Assembly: GCF_003002055.1 (NCBI RefSeq)
Contig: NZ_PVZF01000009.1
Location: forward strand, 186,001 to 250,000
Reading direction: 5' to 3'
From: Kineococcus rhizosphaerae
Lineage (GTDB): Bacteria; Actinomycetota; Actinomycetes; Actinomycetales; Kineococcaceae
Length of the DNA stretch: 64,000 nucleotides
Part shown: in pieces, positions 1 to 9,199 of the stretch
How positions within the stretch are numbered: position 1 is the first letter of the stretch
Layout of the letters: each line of letters starts with the position of its first letter
The notes under the pieces: generated by a model
Database searches by the model: none
Told to the model about the DNA's origin: nothing
The model's input: only the letters and a program-made list of their open reading frames with translations
Program-made: the position numbers and the translations under genes

Positions 1-785
1 CGAAGGCGCTGGGGTACTACTACATCGCCTGGCGCATCCTCATGCTCGTCACCGAGGTGATGACGGGGGTGATGTCCGCCGTCGCGCTGCCGGTGTTCTC
101 CCGGATGAGCGACGACCGGGAGCTGACCGTCCGGGCCCTGTTCCGGGCCACCAAGCTCTCCGTCTCGCTCGCCGCGCCGATCTTCATCGCCGTCCTGGTG
201 CTGGCTCCCGACCTCGTCCCGGTGGTCTTCGGGTCCCAGTGGCGCGACGCGGTCCCGCTGACCCAGGTCCTGAGCGTGGTCGGCCTGGTGTACTCCGTCA
301 CCTTCTTCGACCGCAGCGTGCTGTACGCCGCGGGACGGCCCGGTCTGGAGCTCATCGTCTCCGCGGCCACCGCGGCGGGGACGGCGGCCGCCGCGTTCGT
401 CGGCTCCCAGTGGAGCCTGATGCTCGTGTGCGTCCTGCTCGCGGTCCGCTCCTACGGCCTGTGGCCGTTGCGCCTGACGTTCCTGCACAAGGTCACCGGG
501 CTGTCCGTCGCGCGGTACCTCCTGCAGTGGGTGCGCCCGGTGCTGGCCACCGCGCCGGCCGCCGGTGCCGGCCTCGCCGTCCGCGCGCTGCTGGACGACA
601 CCTACCCGGTGCTCCGGCTGGTCCTGGCCGGGACGGCGATGGGGGCGGTCTTCCTGCTGGCGCTCCTGGTCATCGACCGCCGCTTCGTGCGCGAGACCGC
701 CTCGATGCTCCGTTCGGCCGGACGGCGTCGGGGCGGCGGCGGTGCCCCGGCCCCGGTGACCGCCCCGGCCGGGGCGGAGGGCTGA
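1..785 (+). CDS. Polysaccharide flippase (Wzx/MATE-like), C-terminal part
   Basis: The reading frame is already open at the window edge, so the N-terminus lies outside. What remains is about 260 residues, largely hydrophobic, with alternating membrane segments and short Arg-rich loops typical of the second half of an oligosaccharide flippase of the polysaccharide-synthase/MurJ-MATE superfamily. Such proteins move lipid-linked sugar units across the cytoplasmic membrane. The tail after about residue 235 is Pro/Ala/Gly-rich and cytoplasmic in character. The stop codon abuts the next gene, a secreted glycosidase-like protein, and a GT2 glycosyltransferase lies 3 kb further on. This supports an exopolysaccharide or cell-wall glycan locus. 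The substrate cannot be told. Confidence 0.75.
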   Translation, partial: KALGYYYIAWRILMLVTEVMTGVMSAVALPVFSRMSDDRELTVRALFRATKLSVSLAAPIFIAVLVLAPDLVPVVFGSQWRDAVPLTQVLSVVGLVYSVTFFDRSVLYAAGRPGLELIVSAATAAGTAAAAFVGSQWSLMLVCVLLAVRSYGLWPLRLTFLHKVTGLSVARYLLQWVRPVLATAPAAGAGLAVRALLDDTYPVLRLVLAGTAMGAVFLLALLVIDRRFVRETASMLRSAGRRRGGGGAPAPVTAPAGAEG

Positions 786-787
786 CC

Positions 788-1816
788 CTGCGCCGCAGGA
801 CCCTGCTGGCCGCCGTCGCCGGGACCGTGGTGCTGGGCAGTGCCGTGACGCTGGCCGTCACCGGGGACGGATCCCCGGAGGCGTCCGTCCGGCCGTCCTC
901 GGAGCGCTCGGGACTGCCGTGGCCGAGCGGCGGGTCGGACGACGCGGGGATCGCCGAGTTCGAGCGCTGGCGCGGCCGGCGGGCGGACGTGCGGGTCATG
1001 TGGAACAGCACGAGCACCTGGGCCGAGGCCGAGCCCGCGCAGGGTCTGCGGGAGGCGCGGGAGCAGGGCGAGCCGCGGCTGATCAGCTACGCCGTCCCCC
1101 TCGTCACCGAGGAGTCCGGGCAGGACCTGCGGGCCTGCGCCGCCGGGGCCAACGACCGGCGCTTCCGCGTCATGGCGCGCAACGTCGTCGACAACGGTTT
1201 CGGCTCGGCGATCGTGCGGATCGGGTGGGAGGGTTCGGCGAGCTGGTACCCGTGGGGGGTCACCAACCCCGTGAACGGCGGGGTGCAGGAGGCGCAGCGC
1301 GCGTTCCGGGAGGGTTTCCGCCGCTGCGCCGCCGCGTTCCGCGAGGTCGCCCCGGACGTGCGCATCGAGCTGAACTACGGCTCGGCCCGCGGCCGGACCA
1401 ACGTCGCCGACGTCTACCCGGGGGACGAGTACGTGGACGTCGTCGGCAACGACGTGTACCTGTCCCCGGACGTCCGCAGCGCCCAGGACTGGCAGCGGGC
1501 CTGCCGCGCCGGGACCGCCGAACGGCCGGTGGGTCTGCAGCGGTACGCGGAGTTCGCGCGCGCGCACGGCAAGCTCTTCGCCGTGGCGGAGTGGGGGCTG
1601 GACACCACCGAGGCCCCGGACGCCGACGCGGTGGCCTACGTCGAGGGCATGGCGCGCCTGTTCCGCGACCACCGCGACGTCCTGGCCTACGAGGGGTACT
1701 ACAACCGCACGAACGACGCGGCGGCACCGTGCAGGTTCCGTCTCGACGAGGGCTGCAACCCCGCGGCGGCGGCCGCCTACCTGCGCCTGTTCGGCGCCGC
1801 GGCCACCGCCGCGTGA
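788..1816 (+). CDS. Secreted GH26-like glycosidase, CTG start
   Basis: About 342 residues. A twin-Arg-like head (RRRTLLAAV) and a hydrophobic stretch give a signal peptide or anchor. The body resembles glycoside hydrolase family 26 (mannanase-type TIM barrel): RIGWEG carries the likely acid/base Glu148 and AVAEWGLD the likely nucleophile Glu268, with YPGDEYVDVVGNDVY between them. No ATG, GTG or TTG lies in frame between the upstream stop and the signal peptide. A CTG at 788 sits 7 nt after GGAGG (776-780), so I chose it; GTG 827 would cut into the signal peptide. It follows the flippase with almost no gap, so the two are probably cotranscribed. A related protein is encoded convergently just downstream. 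Polysaccharide trimming is the inferred role. Confidence 0.7.
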   Translation: MRRRTLLAAVAGTVVLGSAVTLAVTGDGSPEASVRPSSERSGLPWPSGGSDDAGIAEFERWRGRRADVRVMWNSTSTWAEAEPAQGLREAREQGEPRLISYAVPLVTEESGQDLRACAAGANDRRFRVMARNVVDNGFGSAIVRIGWEGSASWYPWGVTNPVNGGVQEAQRAFREGFRRCAAAFREVAPDVRIELNYGSARGRTNVADVYPGDEYVDVVGNDVYLSPDVRSAQDWQRACRAGTAERPVGLQRYAEFARAHGKLFAVAEWGLDTTEAPDADAVAYVEGMARLFRDHRDVLAYEGYYNRTNDAAAPCRFRLDEGCNPAAAAAYLRLFGAAATAA

Positions 1817-1824
1817 CCACGACG

Positions 1825-1858
1825 ACGGCGGTCGCCGGGGTTTCCCGGCGACCGCCGT
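1825..1858. terminator. Bidirectional hairpin terminator
   Basis: A perfect 15-bp inverted repeat (arms 1825-1839 and 1844-1858) with a GTTT loop lies between two convergent glycosidase genes. There is no U-tract, as is usual in very GC-rich actinobacteria. Confidence 0.75.
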
Positions 1859-1965
1859 GGTGGTGCCGCGCCACCGGACCGGGTCCTGGTCAGGAACCCG
1901 CCGGTGACGCCGTGCGCAGCACCCTGTACCGGCGCGTCAGCGTCTGGGCCGGTCCTGCGGCTGGG

Positions 1966-3354
1966 TCAACCTACCGTCGTGCCGCCGACGGTGAAGGTCG
2001 CGGTCTGGGTGATCGAGGGCAGGTTGTAGCGGCTGACGACGACCGTCATCGTGTGCGTGCCGGGCGTCCAGGTGCTGACGTCGGTGGGCAGGGCGGTGGG
2101 GGAGATCGGGGACGTGCCGCCGAAGTCGTAGGGCGCCGTGGACTCCGTCTTGCTGGGGGTCCCGGTCGCCGCCTTGTCCAGGTAGAAGTACACGGCGCGC
2201 GTGGAGCTCTTGGGGACGTTGACGTCGATGTAGTTCGCGCCCTGCAGGTTCGCACCGTTCAGGTCGTACTTGGTGGAGTTCACGTCGGCGTCGACCCGCA
2301 CCCGGATCAGGGTCGTGCTCGTGGCGGCGGTGCCGGTGGTCACCGGCGTTGCCGTGGGGGCGAAACCGCCGACCCACAGCTTCTGGTAGAGCGCGGCGGC
2401 CTTGGGGAAGTTCCCGGTGTTCAGCGCGTGCTTCTCGCAGTCGGTGACGTCCTTGTTGAAGTAGCTCTCGTACGCCACGTCGTTGTTCGCGATGTAGTCG
2501 TGCAGCTTCTGGACGAAGTAGGTGTCGTCCCCGCTGTCCCAGCCGTCGCAGCTCTTGGTCAGGCCCCACTCGGAGAACGCGATCCGCTTGCCGTGCGCCT
2601 TGCCGAACTCCGCCAGCCACTTCAGCCCGCCGGCCTGGTTGTACATGTTGGCCCAGCGCTCGACGTACTGGTCGGGGCGGAAGCTCTGGCTGTGGTCGTA
2701 GAGGGACTGGCCGACGATGTCGACGTAGGCGTCACCGGGGTACGCCGTGGCGGAGTCGAACTGCCCCATGTTGTTGCCGCTGCCGGGCGACCAGTTGAAG
2801 GAGAAGTTCGCGCCGGGGACCGAGCGCATGGTCGTGACGATCTGGCGCCAGTAGGCGATCCAGGAGGCGGGGTCCTTCTTGGCGCTCCACTGGAAGCTGT
2901 CGGAGTTGAACTCCCAGCCGACCCGCAGGATGGCGTTGCCCTGGTTGTTCTTGACCAGCAGTTCGGCGAGCTGCTTGAAGTAGGTGTTGTACTGCCCGGT
3001 CGCCCCCTGCTGGATGGACACCCCGGAGGTCTCGGGCAGCATGGGGACCGCCCAGGCCATGCGGTGGTAGCCGCCGGAGTACAGGCCCACGCCCCACTGC
3101 CAGGAGGAGATGTCGCTCCAGGTCGCGTCGGGCAGGAAGGCGGTCGTCACGGCGACGTCCTTGCCGGTCCACTGGCCCCACTCGGTGACGGGACCGCGCG
3201 AGCCGGTGGAGAACACGCCGGTCTGGACGTCCGCGTAGGCCGAGGCGGACGAGGCGCCGACCGTGGCGGTGGCGACCAGCGTGGCGCCCGCGACGGCGGC
3301 GGCGGCGGCGAGGCTGGTGAGACGGGTGCGACGGGAGGTGCCGTTCCTGCGCAT
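1966..3354 (-). CDS. Secreted GH26-like glycosidase with C-terminal Ig/CBM-like domain
   Basis: 462 residues. It has an Arg-rich N-terminus, a hydrophobic core and an ASA cleavage region near residue 39, so it is secreted. The catalytic domain (about 45-330) has RVGWEFNSD (acid/base Glu148) and FSEWGL (nucleophile Glu262), plus AYPGDAYVDIVGQSLYD, matching the family 26-type barrel. Residues 345-462 form a Thr/Ser/Val-rich beta domain that looks like an Ig-fold or carbohydrate-binding module. ATG 3354 is preceded by GAGAGGA. It is a divergent paralogue of the gene at 788-1816, which lacks the C-terminal module. It is convergent with that gene and divergent from the GT2 gene. Its likely substrate is the polysaccharide made or exported by this locus; the specificity is unknown. 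Confidence 0.75.
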   Translation of the reverse strand: MRRNGTSRRTRLTSLAAAAAVAGATLVATATVGASSASAYADVQTGVFSTGSRGPVTEWGQWTGKDVAVTTAFLPDATWSDISSWQWGVGLYSGGYHRMAWAVPMLPETSGVSIQQGATGQYNTYFKQLAELLVKNNQGNAILRVGWEFNSDSFQWSAKKDPASWIAYWRQIVTTMRSVPGANFSFNWSPGSGNNMGQFDSATAYPGDAYVDIVGQSLYDHSQSFRPDQYVERWANMYNQAGGLKWLAEFGKAHGKRIAFSEWGLTKSCDGWDSGDDTYFVQKLHDYIANNDVAYESYFNKDVTDCEKHALNTGNFPKAAALYQKLWVGGFAPTATPVTTGTAATSTTLIRVRVDADVNSTKYDLNGANLQGANYIDVNVPKSSTRAVYFYLDKAATGTPSKTESTAPYDFGGTSPISPTALPTDVSTWTPGTHTMTVVVSRYNLPSITQTATFTVGGTTVG

Positions 3355-4031
3355 GGGAGGGGTCCTCTCAGGACAAACGGTGCTGGGCGAAGGTGGTGCG
3401 CCGGCCGCCGGGTCAGCAGCTCAGCTCGGTTGCTGATGGAGTTCTCGGGCCCCCTCGGACCGCCCTTGAAGGATCGGTTCGCGTCAGGGCGAGACAAAAC
3501 ACTTTCGGGCGCGTAACGACCACGGGGAGTGACGATCTTCAGTCGTTCCCGCCTCGTCCCCCCACCTGGGAGGGGGTGCCGGTGACGACCCCCGACGGGG
3601 TCGCCGGGACGGGACCGCGGACGGCAGCGGGGCGGACCGGTGGGACACCGCCCCGGGGTGCCGGCCGGCGCGCACCGCGCTGCGCGAGAACGCAGGTCGT
3701 GGCAGGAAGGGCGGACGCCGGCACGTACCGGCGCTTGACGCGCGGGCGATTGCCACTAGAGTTTCTCGACACCGGCTGATTCACTCGATCGGCGGAGGTG
3801 CGACAGCACGTTGTCATCGATCGATGTGGAGCGTCGCGAACCAGTGGCCATCCCTGCGTAGCGCGAGAACCGACAGTCCGCCGAAGAGTGATCGAGCATG
3901 ACGATCCGTCACCACACGACGTCGTCGCTCTCGTGGTGGGGTCCGGGACCCCTCGGCGCCGGTGCGCCGCGGGGATCCAGAGAACAGTCCGTGCGTGGAC
4001 GGGGCCAGCGGGCCTCGACAGAGGAGACACC
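3355..4031. other. 677-bp divergent intergenic region
   Basis: This stretch separates the minus-strand glycosidase from the plus-strand glycosyltransferase. Short open frames in it have poor codon bias, and I accept none as a gene. It holds a plausible promoter for the glycosyltransferase (3735-3762), which implies a leader of about 260 nt. I looked for c-di-GMP and c-di-AMP riboswitch cores and did not recognise one. Confidence 0.5.
3735..3762 (+). promoter_or_regulatory. Putative promoter of the GT2 gene
   Basis: A -35-like TTGACG (3735-3740), a 16-bp spacer and a -10-like TAGAGT (3757-3762). It would start transcription near 3769 and leave a long leader. Confidence 0.45.
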
Positions 4032-5363
4032 GTGGCGATGCCCGTCCGAACGACGTCCAGCGCTGGCGACCGGTCCCCGGGCCGGGTCAGCACCGCCGTG
4101 GCCCTGGGGTGCCTGGCCGTGACGGCCTACACGCACGTGGGGTACCCGGTCCTCGTGCGCCTCGCGGCCCGGTACCGGGGGCAGGCGGCGGCGGACGACG
4201 GGACGGACGCCGTGCTGCCCACCCTGACCGTGGTCGTGCCCGCCCACGACGAGGAGGAGTTCATCGGTCGCAAGATCGAGGACACCCTGGCCCAGGGGTA
4301 CCCCGCCCACCTCCTCGAGGTCCTCGTCGTCGACGACGGCTCGCAGGACGGCACGGCGGACGTCGTGCGTGCCGCCGTCGCCGCGGGCGCGCCGGTCCGC
4401 CTGGTGCAGCAGGCCGTGCGCGGCGGCAAGAGCTCGGCCCTCAACCGCGGCGTGCGCGAGGCCGGCGGTGAGGTCGTCGTCTTCACCGACGCCAACGGCT
4501 CGCTGGTCCCCGGCTCCCTGCGAGCGATCGTGGCGCCCTTCCTCGACCCCCGGGTGGCGGTCGTGTCGGGGGCCAAGAAGCCCGTCGGCGCCGGTGCCCA
4601 CGGTGAGGGCGAGTCGACCTACCAGCGCCTCGAGAGCGGCCTGAAGACCGCGGAGAGCGCCTTCGGCGCCGTGGTCGGCGCGGACGGCGGCATCTTCGCC
4701 GTCCGCCGCAGCACCTACAAGCCGATCCCGCCCGGGGTCTACGCCGACGACTACTGGATCCCGCTGGCCGCCCTGGAGCAGGGCCACCGCGTCGCCCACG
4801 TCTCCCGGGCCTGCGCCGTCGAGGCGGTCTCCCTGACCAAGAGGGACGACTTCGAGCGCCGCACCCGGATCTCGGCCGGCATCTGGCAGGGCACCGTCGC
4901 CAAGGCGCGGCTGGCCGACCCCCGCCGGGGCTGGGTCGCCCTGGCCTTCGTGTCCCACCGCGTCCTGCGCACCGCGGTGGTCCCCCCGCTGCTCGTCGTG
5001 GCCTTCGGGGCCTCCGCCCGCGCCGCCCGGCGCAGCGTCCCGATGCGCGTCCTGTGGGGCGCGCAGGTCCTGGGCTGGTCGGCGGCCGGTGTCGGTGCGG
5101 TGACCAACTCCCGGTCGCTGGCCCTGCCGTACCAGTTCGCGCTGGTGAACGTCGCCGCGGTGCGCGGTGGCCTGCGCCAGCTCCTGGGCCGCCAGAGCGG
5201 GCTGTGGAAGCAGACGAGCCGCGGTGCGTGGTCCGCCCCCGGGGCCGTGGACCAGCCGCAGGCCTCCACCGAGCACGTGGTCATCGACCTCACGGCCGCC
5301 GAGCAGGCGTCCGCCCGCACCGGCCTCGCGCAGGAGGAGACGGTGGACGCGCCGGTCCGCTGA
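4032..5363 (+). CDS. Membrane glycosyltransferase, family 2
   Basis: About 443 residues. After one N-terminal membrane segment comes a GT2 domain: VVVPAHDEEE, the nucleotide-binding VVDDGSQDGT, a DxD-like FTDANG, ADGGIFAVRR and a R..RISAGIWQG acceptor region. Two or three hydrophobic segments follow, then a polar tail. It probably transfers a sugar from an NDP-sugar to a growing polysaccharide at the inner membrane face. GTG 4032 follows AGGAGA by 4-5 nt; ATG 4038 in the same frame is the alternative. The longer open frame upstream has no coding character. It lies with the flippase and two glycosidases and ends at a strong shared terminator. Confidence 0.82.
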   Translation: MAMPVRTTSSAGDRSPGRVSTAVALGCLAVTAYTHVGYPVLVRLAARYRGQAAADDGTDAVLPTLTVVVPAHDEEEFIGRKIEDTLAQGYPAHLLEVLVVDDGSQDGTADVVRAAVAAGAPVRLVQQAVRGGKSSALNRGVREAGGEVVVFTDANGSLVPGSLRAIVAPFLDPRVAVVSGAKKPVGAGAHGEGESTYQRLESGLKTAESAFGAVVGADGGIFAVRRSTYKPIPPGVYADDYWIPLAALEQGHRVAHVSRACAVEAVSLTKRDDFERRTRISAGIWQGTVAKARLADPRRGWVALAFVSHRVLRTAVVPPLLVVAFGASARAARRSVPMRVLWGAQVLGWSAAGVGAVTNSRSLALPYQFALVNVAAVRGGLRQLLGRQSGLWKQTSRGAWSAPGAVDQPQASTEHVVIDLTAAEQASARTGLAQEETVDAPVR

Positions 5364-5388
5364 CGCCGTGACCCGCCGAGCGGGACGT

Positions 5389-5420
5389 CGTCCCCCACCG
5401 ACGACGGTCGGCGGGGGACG
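5389..5420. terminator. Bidirectional terminator between GT2 gene and adk
   Basis: A 14-bp stem with one mismatch (5389-5402 with 5407-5420) and a GACG loop lies between convergent genes. Confidence 0.7.
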
Positions 5421-5426
5421 CGCGGC

Positions 5427-6053
5427 TCAGCCGGCGACGGCGTCCCCGGCCCGGACGTCGTCGAGCCGGATCTCGCGCAGGTCCACGACGGCGTCCAGCG
5501 CCTGCACGAGGCGCTCGGTCACCTCCGCCACCTCGCCGAGGCCGTCGACCGAGCGCAAGACCGCCCGTTCGGAGTAGACCTGCACCAGCGGAGCGGTCTG
5601 TTCGAGGTACACGCGCTGCCGGTTGCGGATGACGTCCTCGGTGTCGTCGGACCGTCCCTGGGCCTGCCCGCGCGCCACGAGGCGGCGCACCAGCTCGTCG
5701 GTGTCGGCCGTGATCTCCAGGACCCGGTCGAGCTGCGCGCCGGACTCGGCGAGCATCCCGTCGAGCTCACGGACCTGCTCGGTGGTCCGCGGGTAGCCGT
5801 CGAGGATGAACCCCGCGGCGGCGTCGGGCTGCTGCAGCCGGTCGCGGACCATGGCGTTGGTCACGCTGTCGGGCACGTACTCCCCCGCGTCGAGGTAGCG
5901 CTTCACGGTGAGACCGAGCTCGGTCTCACCCGCCACGTTGGCGCGGAAGATGTCCCCTGTGGAGATGGCGGGCACGCCCAGCCGCTCGGACAGCAGCGCC
6001 GCCTGGGTGCCCTTGCCGGCGCCCGGCGGGCCGAGGAGGACGAGTCGCGTCAT
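5427..6053 (-). CDS. adk: Adenylate kinase
   Basis: 208 residues, matching the short bacterial type. The P-loop GPPGAGKGT is at residues 8-16, the AMP-binding STGDIFR follows, and then come DGYPRT and RQRVYLEQT. The lid is short, with no zinc-binding cysteines. It catalyses ATP + AMP to 2 ADP in the cytoplasm. It sits 31 bp downstream of ppsA, which generates AMP, with ppsR further upstream on the same strand. In most bacteria adk follows secY in the ribosomal protein operon, so this copy may be a second, dedicated enzyme. I cannot see the rest of the genome to confirm that. Confidence 0.95.
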   Translation of the reverse strand: MTRLVLLGPPGAGKGTQAALLSERLGVPAISTGDIFRANVAGETELGLTVKRYLDAGEYVPDSVTNAMVRDRLQQPDAAAGFILDGYPRTTEQVRELDGMLAESGAQLDRVLEITADTDELVRRLVARGQAQGRSDDTEDVIRNRQRVYLEQTAPLVQVYSERAVLRSVDGLGEVAEVTERLVQALDAVVDLREIRLDDVRAGDAVAG

Positions 6054-6084
6054 GGCATGAACCCTTCGTCGGTGGTCGAGCTGA

Positions 6085-8241
6085 TCATCTCCGAGTCGTG
6101 CCTCGAGCGAGCGTCAACCAGGTGTCCACCACAGTGTCGGGGTTGAGCGAGACGGTGTCGATCCCCTCCTCGAGCAGCCAGCGGGCCAGGTCGGGGTGGT
6201 CGCTGGGGCCCTGACCGCAGATGCCGACGTACTTCCCGCGCTCCTTGCAGGCCCGGATCGCCGTCGCGATGAGGCTCTTGACGGCCGGGTCGCGCTCGTC
6301 GAAGGAGCCCGCGACGAGGGCGGAGTCGCGGTCCAGGCCCAGCGTCAGCTGGGTGAGGTCGTTGGAGCCGATGGAGAAGCCGTCGAAGTGCTCCAGGAAC
6401 TGCCCGGCCTGCAGGACGTTGGAGGGCAGCTCGCACATCATGACGACCTGCAGCCCGTTCTCGCCGCGGCGCAGCCCGTGCCGGGCCAGCAGGTCGACGA
6501 CACCGCGCGCCTCGGCGACGGTCCGCACGAACGGCACCATGACCTTCACGTTCGTCAGGCCCATCTCGTCGCGCACGAAGCGCAGCGCTTCGCACTCCAT
6601 CGCGAAGCAGTCGGCGAAGTCGGGCGACAGGTAGCGGGAGGCGCCGCGGAACCCCAGCATCGGGTTCTCCTCGTGCGGCTCGTAGCGCTCACCGCCCAGC
6701 AGGTTGGCGTACTCGTTGGACTTGAAGTCCGACAACCGCACGATGACCGGGTGCGGGGCGAACGCCGCCGCGATCGTCGCCACGCCCTCGGCGACGCGGG
6801 AGACGAAGAACTCCCGCGGGCCCGGGTAGGCCGCGGCGCGGGCCAGGACCTGCTCGCGCAGCTCCACCGGCAGGGTGCCGGCCTCCAGCAGCGCCCGCGG
6901 GTGCACACCGATCTGCCGGTTGACGATGAACTCCAGCCGGGCCAGACCGACCCCGCGGTGCGGCAGCGTCGAGAACGCGAACGCCTGCTCGGGGGTCCCG
7001 ACGTTCATCATGACGTCCACGTCGACGGCCGGCATGTCGTCCAGCCGCGTCTGCTCGACCGTGAACTCCAGCACCCCGTCGAGGACGAGACCGGTGTCCC
7101 CCTCGGCGCACGAGACGGTGACCGCGCGGCCGTCGGTCAGCACCGCGGTGGCGTTCCCGGCGCCGACGACGGCGGGGATGCCCAGTTCGCGGGCGATGAT
7201 GGCGGCGTGGCAGGTCCGCCCGCCGCGGTTCGTCACGATGGCCGCCGCGCGTTTCATGACGGGTTCCCAGTCGGGGTCCGTCATGTCCGCCACGAGGACG
7301 TCGCCGGGGGTGAACGCGTGCATCTGCGCGAGGTCGTCGAGGACCCGCACGGGCCCGGCGCCGATGCGCTGCCCGATGGCCCGGCCCTCGACGAGCACGG
7401 TGCGGGGGGTGTCGCCCCGCTCCTGCAGGCGGTACCGCGTCAGCACGGCCCCCTCCGTCCGCGACTGGACGGTCTCGGGACGGGCCTGCACGACGTACAA
7501 CCGGCCGTCGAGACCGTCCTTGGCCCACTCCACGTCCATGGGCCGGCCGTAGTGCTCCTCGATGAGCAGCGCCGTGCGGGCCAGGTCGGTGACCTCGGCG
7601 TCGGTCAGGCTGAACCGGACGCGCTCGTCGGCCGGCACCTCCACCGTCAGGACGCCCGAACCGCTCGCCGGGTAGACCGTCTTGACCGCCTTGGTGCCCA
7701 CCGACCGCCGCAGCAGCGCAGGCCGGCCCGCCCGCGGCGCGGGTTTGTGGACGTAGAACTCGTCGGGGTTCACCGCTCCCCGCACGACCGTCTCGCCCAG
7801 ACCGTACGAGGAGGTGATGAACACCGAGTGGTCCACGCCGGTCTCGGTGTCGATCGCGAACAGCACCCCCGAGGCGGCCAGGTCCGAGCGCACCATGCGC
7901 TGGACGCCGGCGGACAGCGCGACGGCCGCGTGGTCGAAACCCCGGTGGACCCGGTAGGAGATCGCGCGGTCGTTGTACAGGGAGGCGAACACGTCACGGA
8001 CCGCCTGCAGCACGGCGTCGATCCCCCGCACGTTGAGGAACGTCTCCTGCTGCCCCGCGAACGAGGCGTCGGGCAGGTCCTCGGCCGTCGCGCTGGACCG
8101 CACCGCCACGGAGGCCTCCTCGCCCAGCCCGTGCACGAGGTCGGCGTACGCCGCGCGGACGTCGGCCTCGAGGTCGGCCGGGAACGGCTGGCGGGCCACG
8201 GCGTCACGGATCCGCTTGCCCACCAGCGTCAGGGCCTGCAC
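6085..8241 (-). CDS. ppsA: Phosphoenolpyruvate synthase, N-terminus apparently missing
   Basis: Pyruvate, water dikinase (pyruvate + ATP + water to PEP + AMP + Pi). From the first usable in-frame start (GTG 8241) the protein is 718 residues. The family is about 760-800. The ATP-grasp part ([14 protein letters not shown]), the phosphohistidine loop [10 protein letters not shown] (His about 345) and the PEP-binding barrel ([28 protein letters not shown]) are intact. Clear family sequence ([13 protein letters not shown]) continues in frame upstream of 8241 to about 8320, where no start codon exists. The expected GGKNASLGE motif of roughly the first 50 residues is absent, because ppsR ends at 8354. 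GTG 8332-8330, which has a good GGAGG, is one frame out. Either the gene is damaged or the sequence has a deletion or frameshift here. Confidence 0.85.
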   Translation of the reverse strand: MQALTLVGKRIRDAVARQPFPADLEADVRAAYADLVHGLGEEASVAVRSSATAEDLPDASFAGQQETFLNVRGIDAVLQAVRDVFASLYNDRAISYRVHRGFDHAAVALSAGVQRMVRSDLAASGVLFAIDTETGVDHSVFITSSYGLGETVVRGAVNPDEFYVHKPAPRAGRPALLRRSVGTKAVKTVYPASGSGVLTVEVPADERVRFSLTDAEVTDLARTALLIEEHYGRPMDVEWAKDGLDGRLYVVQARPETVQSRTEGAVLTRYRLQERGDTPRTVLVEGRAIGQRIGAGPVRVLDDLAQMHAFTPGDVLVADMTDPDWEPVMKRAAAIVTNRGGRTCHAAIIARELGIPAVVGAGNATAVLTDGRAVTVSCAEGDTGLVLDGVLEFTVEQTRLDDMPAVDVDVMMNVGTPEQAFAFSTLPHRGVGLARLEFIVNRQIGVHPRALLEAGTLPVELREQVLARAAAYPGPREFFVSRVAEGVATIAAAFAPHPVIVRLSDFKSNEYANLLGGERYEPHEENPMLGFRGASRYLSPDFADCFAMECEALRFVRDEMGLTNVKVMVPFVRTVAEARGVVDLLARHGLRRGENGLQVVMMCELPSNVLQAGQFLEHFDGFSIGSNDLTQLTLGLDRDSALVAGSFDERDPAVKSLIATAIRACKERGKYVGICGQGPSDHPDLARWLLEEGIDTVSLNPDTVVDTWLTLARGTTRR

Positions 8242-8353
8242 GTCGTCGGCGTCCAGGGCCGCGAGCTCGGCCTCGACGAAACCGGCCAGCCCGTCGTGGG
8301 CGACGAACCGGCGGAACGCGACGGGGACACGGGGACCTCCGGGGGTGGGTTCG

Positions 8354-9199
8354 TCAGGAAGGACGGCGGGCGAGGTGCTGCAGGACGACGGTGGACATCT
8401 CCTCCACCGACGTCGTGGAGGAGTCGAGGACGGGCAACCCGTGGGCGGCGTACAACCGGCCCGCGCGGGACAGTTCCCACGAGCACTGCTCCCGGGTGCT
8501 GTAGCGGGAGCCGGGGCGACGTTCGGCTCGGACCTGGCTGAGCCGCAGCGGGGTCGTCGTGATGCCGAAGCAGCGCGACCCCAGGTCCCGCACCGGGCGG
8601 GGCAGGTCGGTGGTCTCGAGGTCCTCGGTCAGCAGGGGGTAGTTCGCGACGAGCACCCCGTGCTGCAGGGCGAGGTGCATCGTCGTGGGCGTCTTGCCGC
8701 AGCGCGACGGTGCCAGCAGCACGACGTCGGCCTTGTCCAGGGCCCGCAGGCTGCCGCCGTCGTCGTGCTCGATCGCGTACTCGACGGCCTGCGTGCGGGC
8801 GTTGTAGCGGCGGACGTCGCCGACCCCGTGCAACCGCAGCGGCCGGCGCACGCCGCTGGTCCCCAGGAGCTGCTCGACCCGGCTCAGGTGCAGGTCGAAG
8901 AAGTCGATGAGCGGGCACGCGCTCGTGTGCAGGATCTCGCAGATCGGGGCGAGCGCGGTCGTCGTGAACGCCAGCGGCCGCACGGGCCCGCGCACCGCCT
9001 CGTCGAGGACGGCGACCGCGGCGCGCGCGTCGGCCTCGGTGGCGGTGAACGGGATGAGCGTGCGCTCGAAGTGCAGGCCGGGGAACTGCAGGAGCAGTGC
9101 GTCGCCCATCGTCTCGGCGCTGATCCCGGTCGAGTCGGACAGGAAGAACACCGGCACGACCGAGGACCCGGCGGTGACGGTCGCGGTTCCTCCCGGCAT
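8354..9199 (-). CDS. ppsR: PEP synthase regulatory kinase/pyrophosphorylase
   Basis: 281 residues of the PSRP (former DUF299) family. [16 protein letters not shown] opens the fold, and the P-loop [14 protein letters not shown] is the diagnostic nucleotide-binding motif. These enzymes phosphorylate a PEP synthase threonine using ADP, releasing AMP, and also catalyse the Pi-dependent reversal, so they switch PEP synthase off and on. ATG 9199 gives an N-terminus close to the family's usual start; the longer open frame upstream lacks coding character. Its stop precedes the ppsA homology directly, consistent with one ppsR-ppsA-adk transcript. Confidence 0.9.
   Translation of the reverse strand: MPGGTATVTAGSSVVPVFFLSDSTGISAETMGDALLLQFPGLHFERTLIPFTATEADARAAVAVLDEAVRGPVRPLAFTTTALAPICEILHTSACPLIDFFDLHLSRVEQLLGTSGVRRPLRLHGVGDVRRYNARTQAVEYAIEHDDGGSLRALDKADVVLLAPSRCGKTPTTMHLALQHGVLVANYPLLTEDLETTDLPRPVRDLGSRCFGITTTPLRLSQVRAERRPGSRYSTREQCSWELSRAGRLYAAHGLPVLDSSTTSVEEMSTVVLQHLARRPS

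Noticed and set aside
3355-4031. Possible c-di-GMP or c-di-AMP riboswitch
   Set aside because: I searched by eye for the conserved cores and did not find them; only a promoter-like pair is supportable.
3898-4122. 74-codon plus-strand frame upstream of and overlapping the GT2 gene
   Set aside because: No ribosome site, Trp/Pro/Arg-rich composition, and it conflicts with the GT2 frame.
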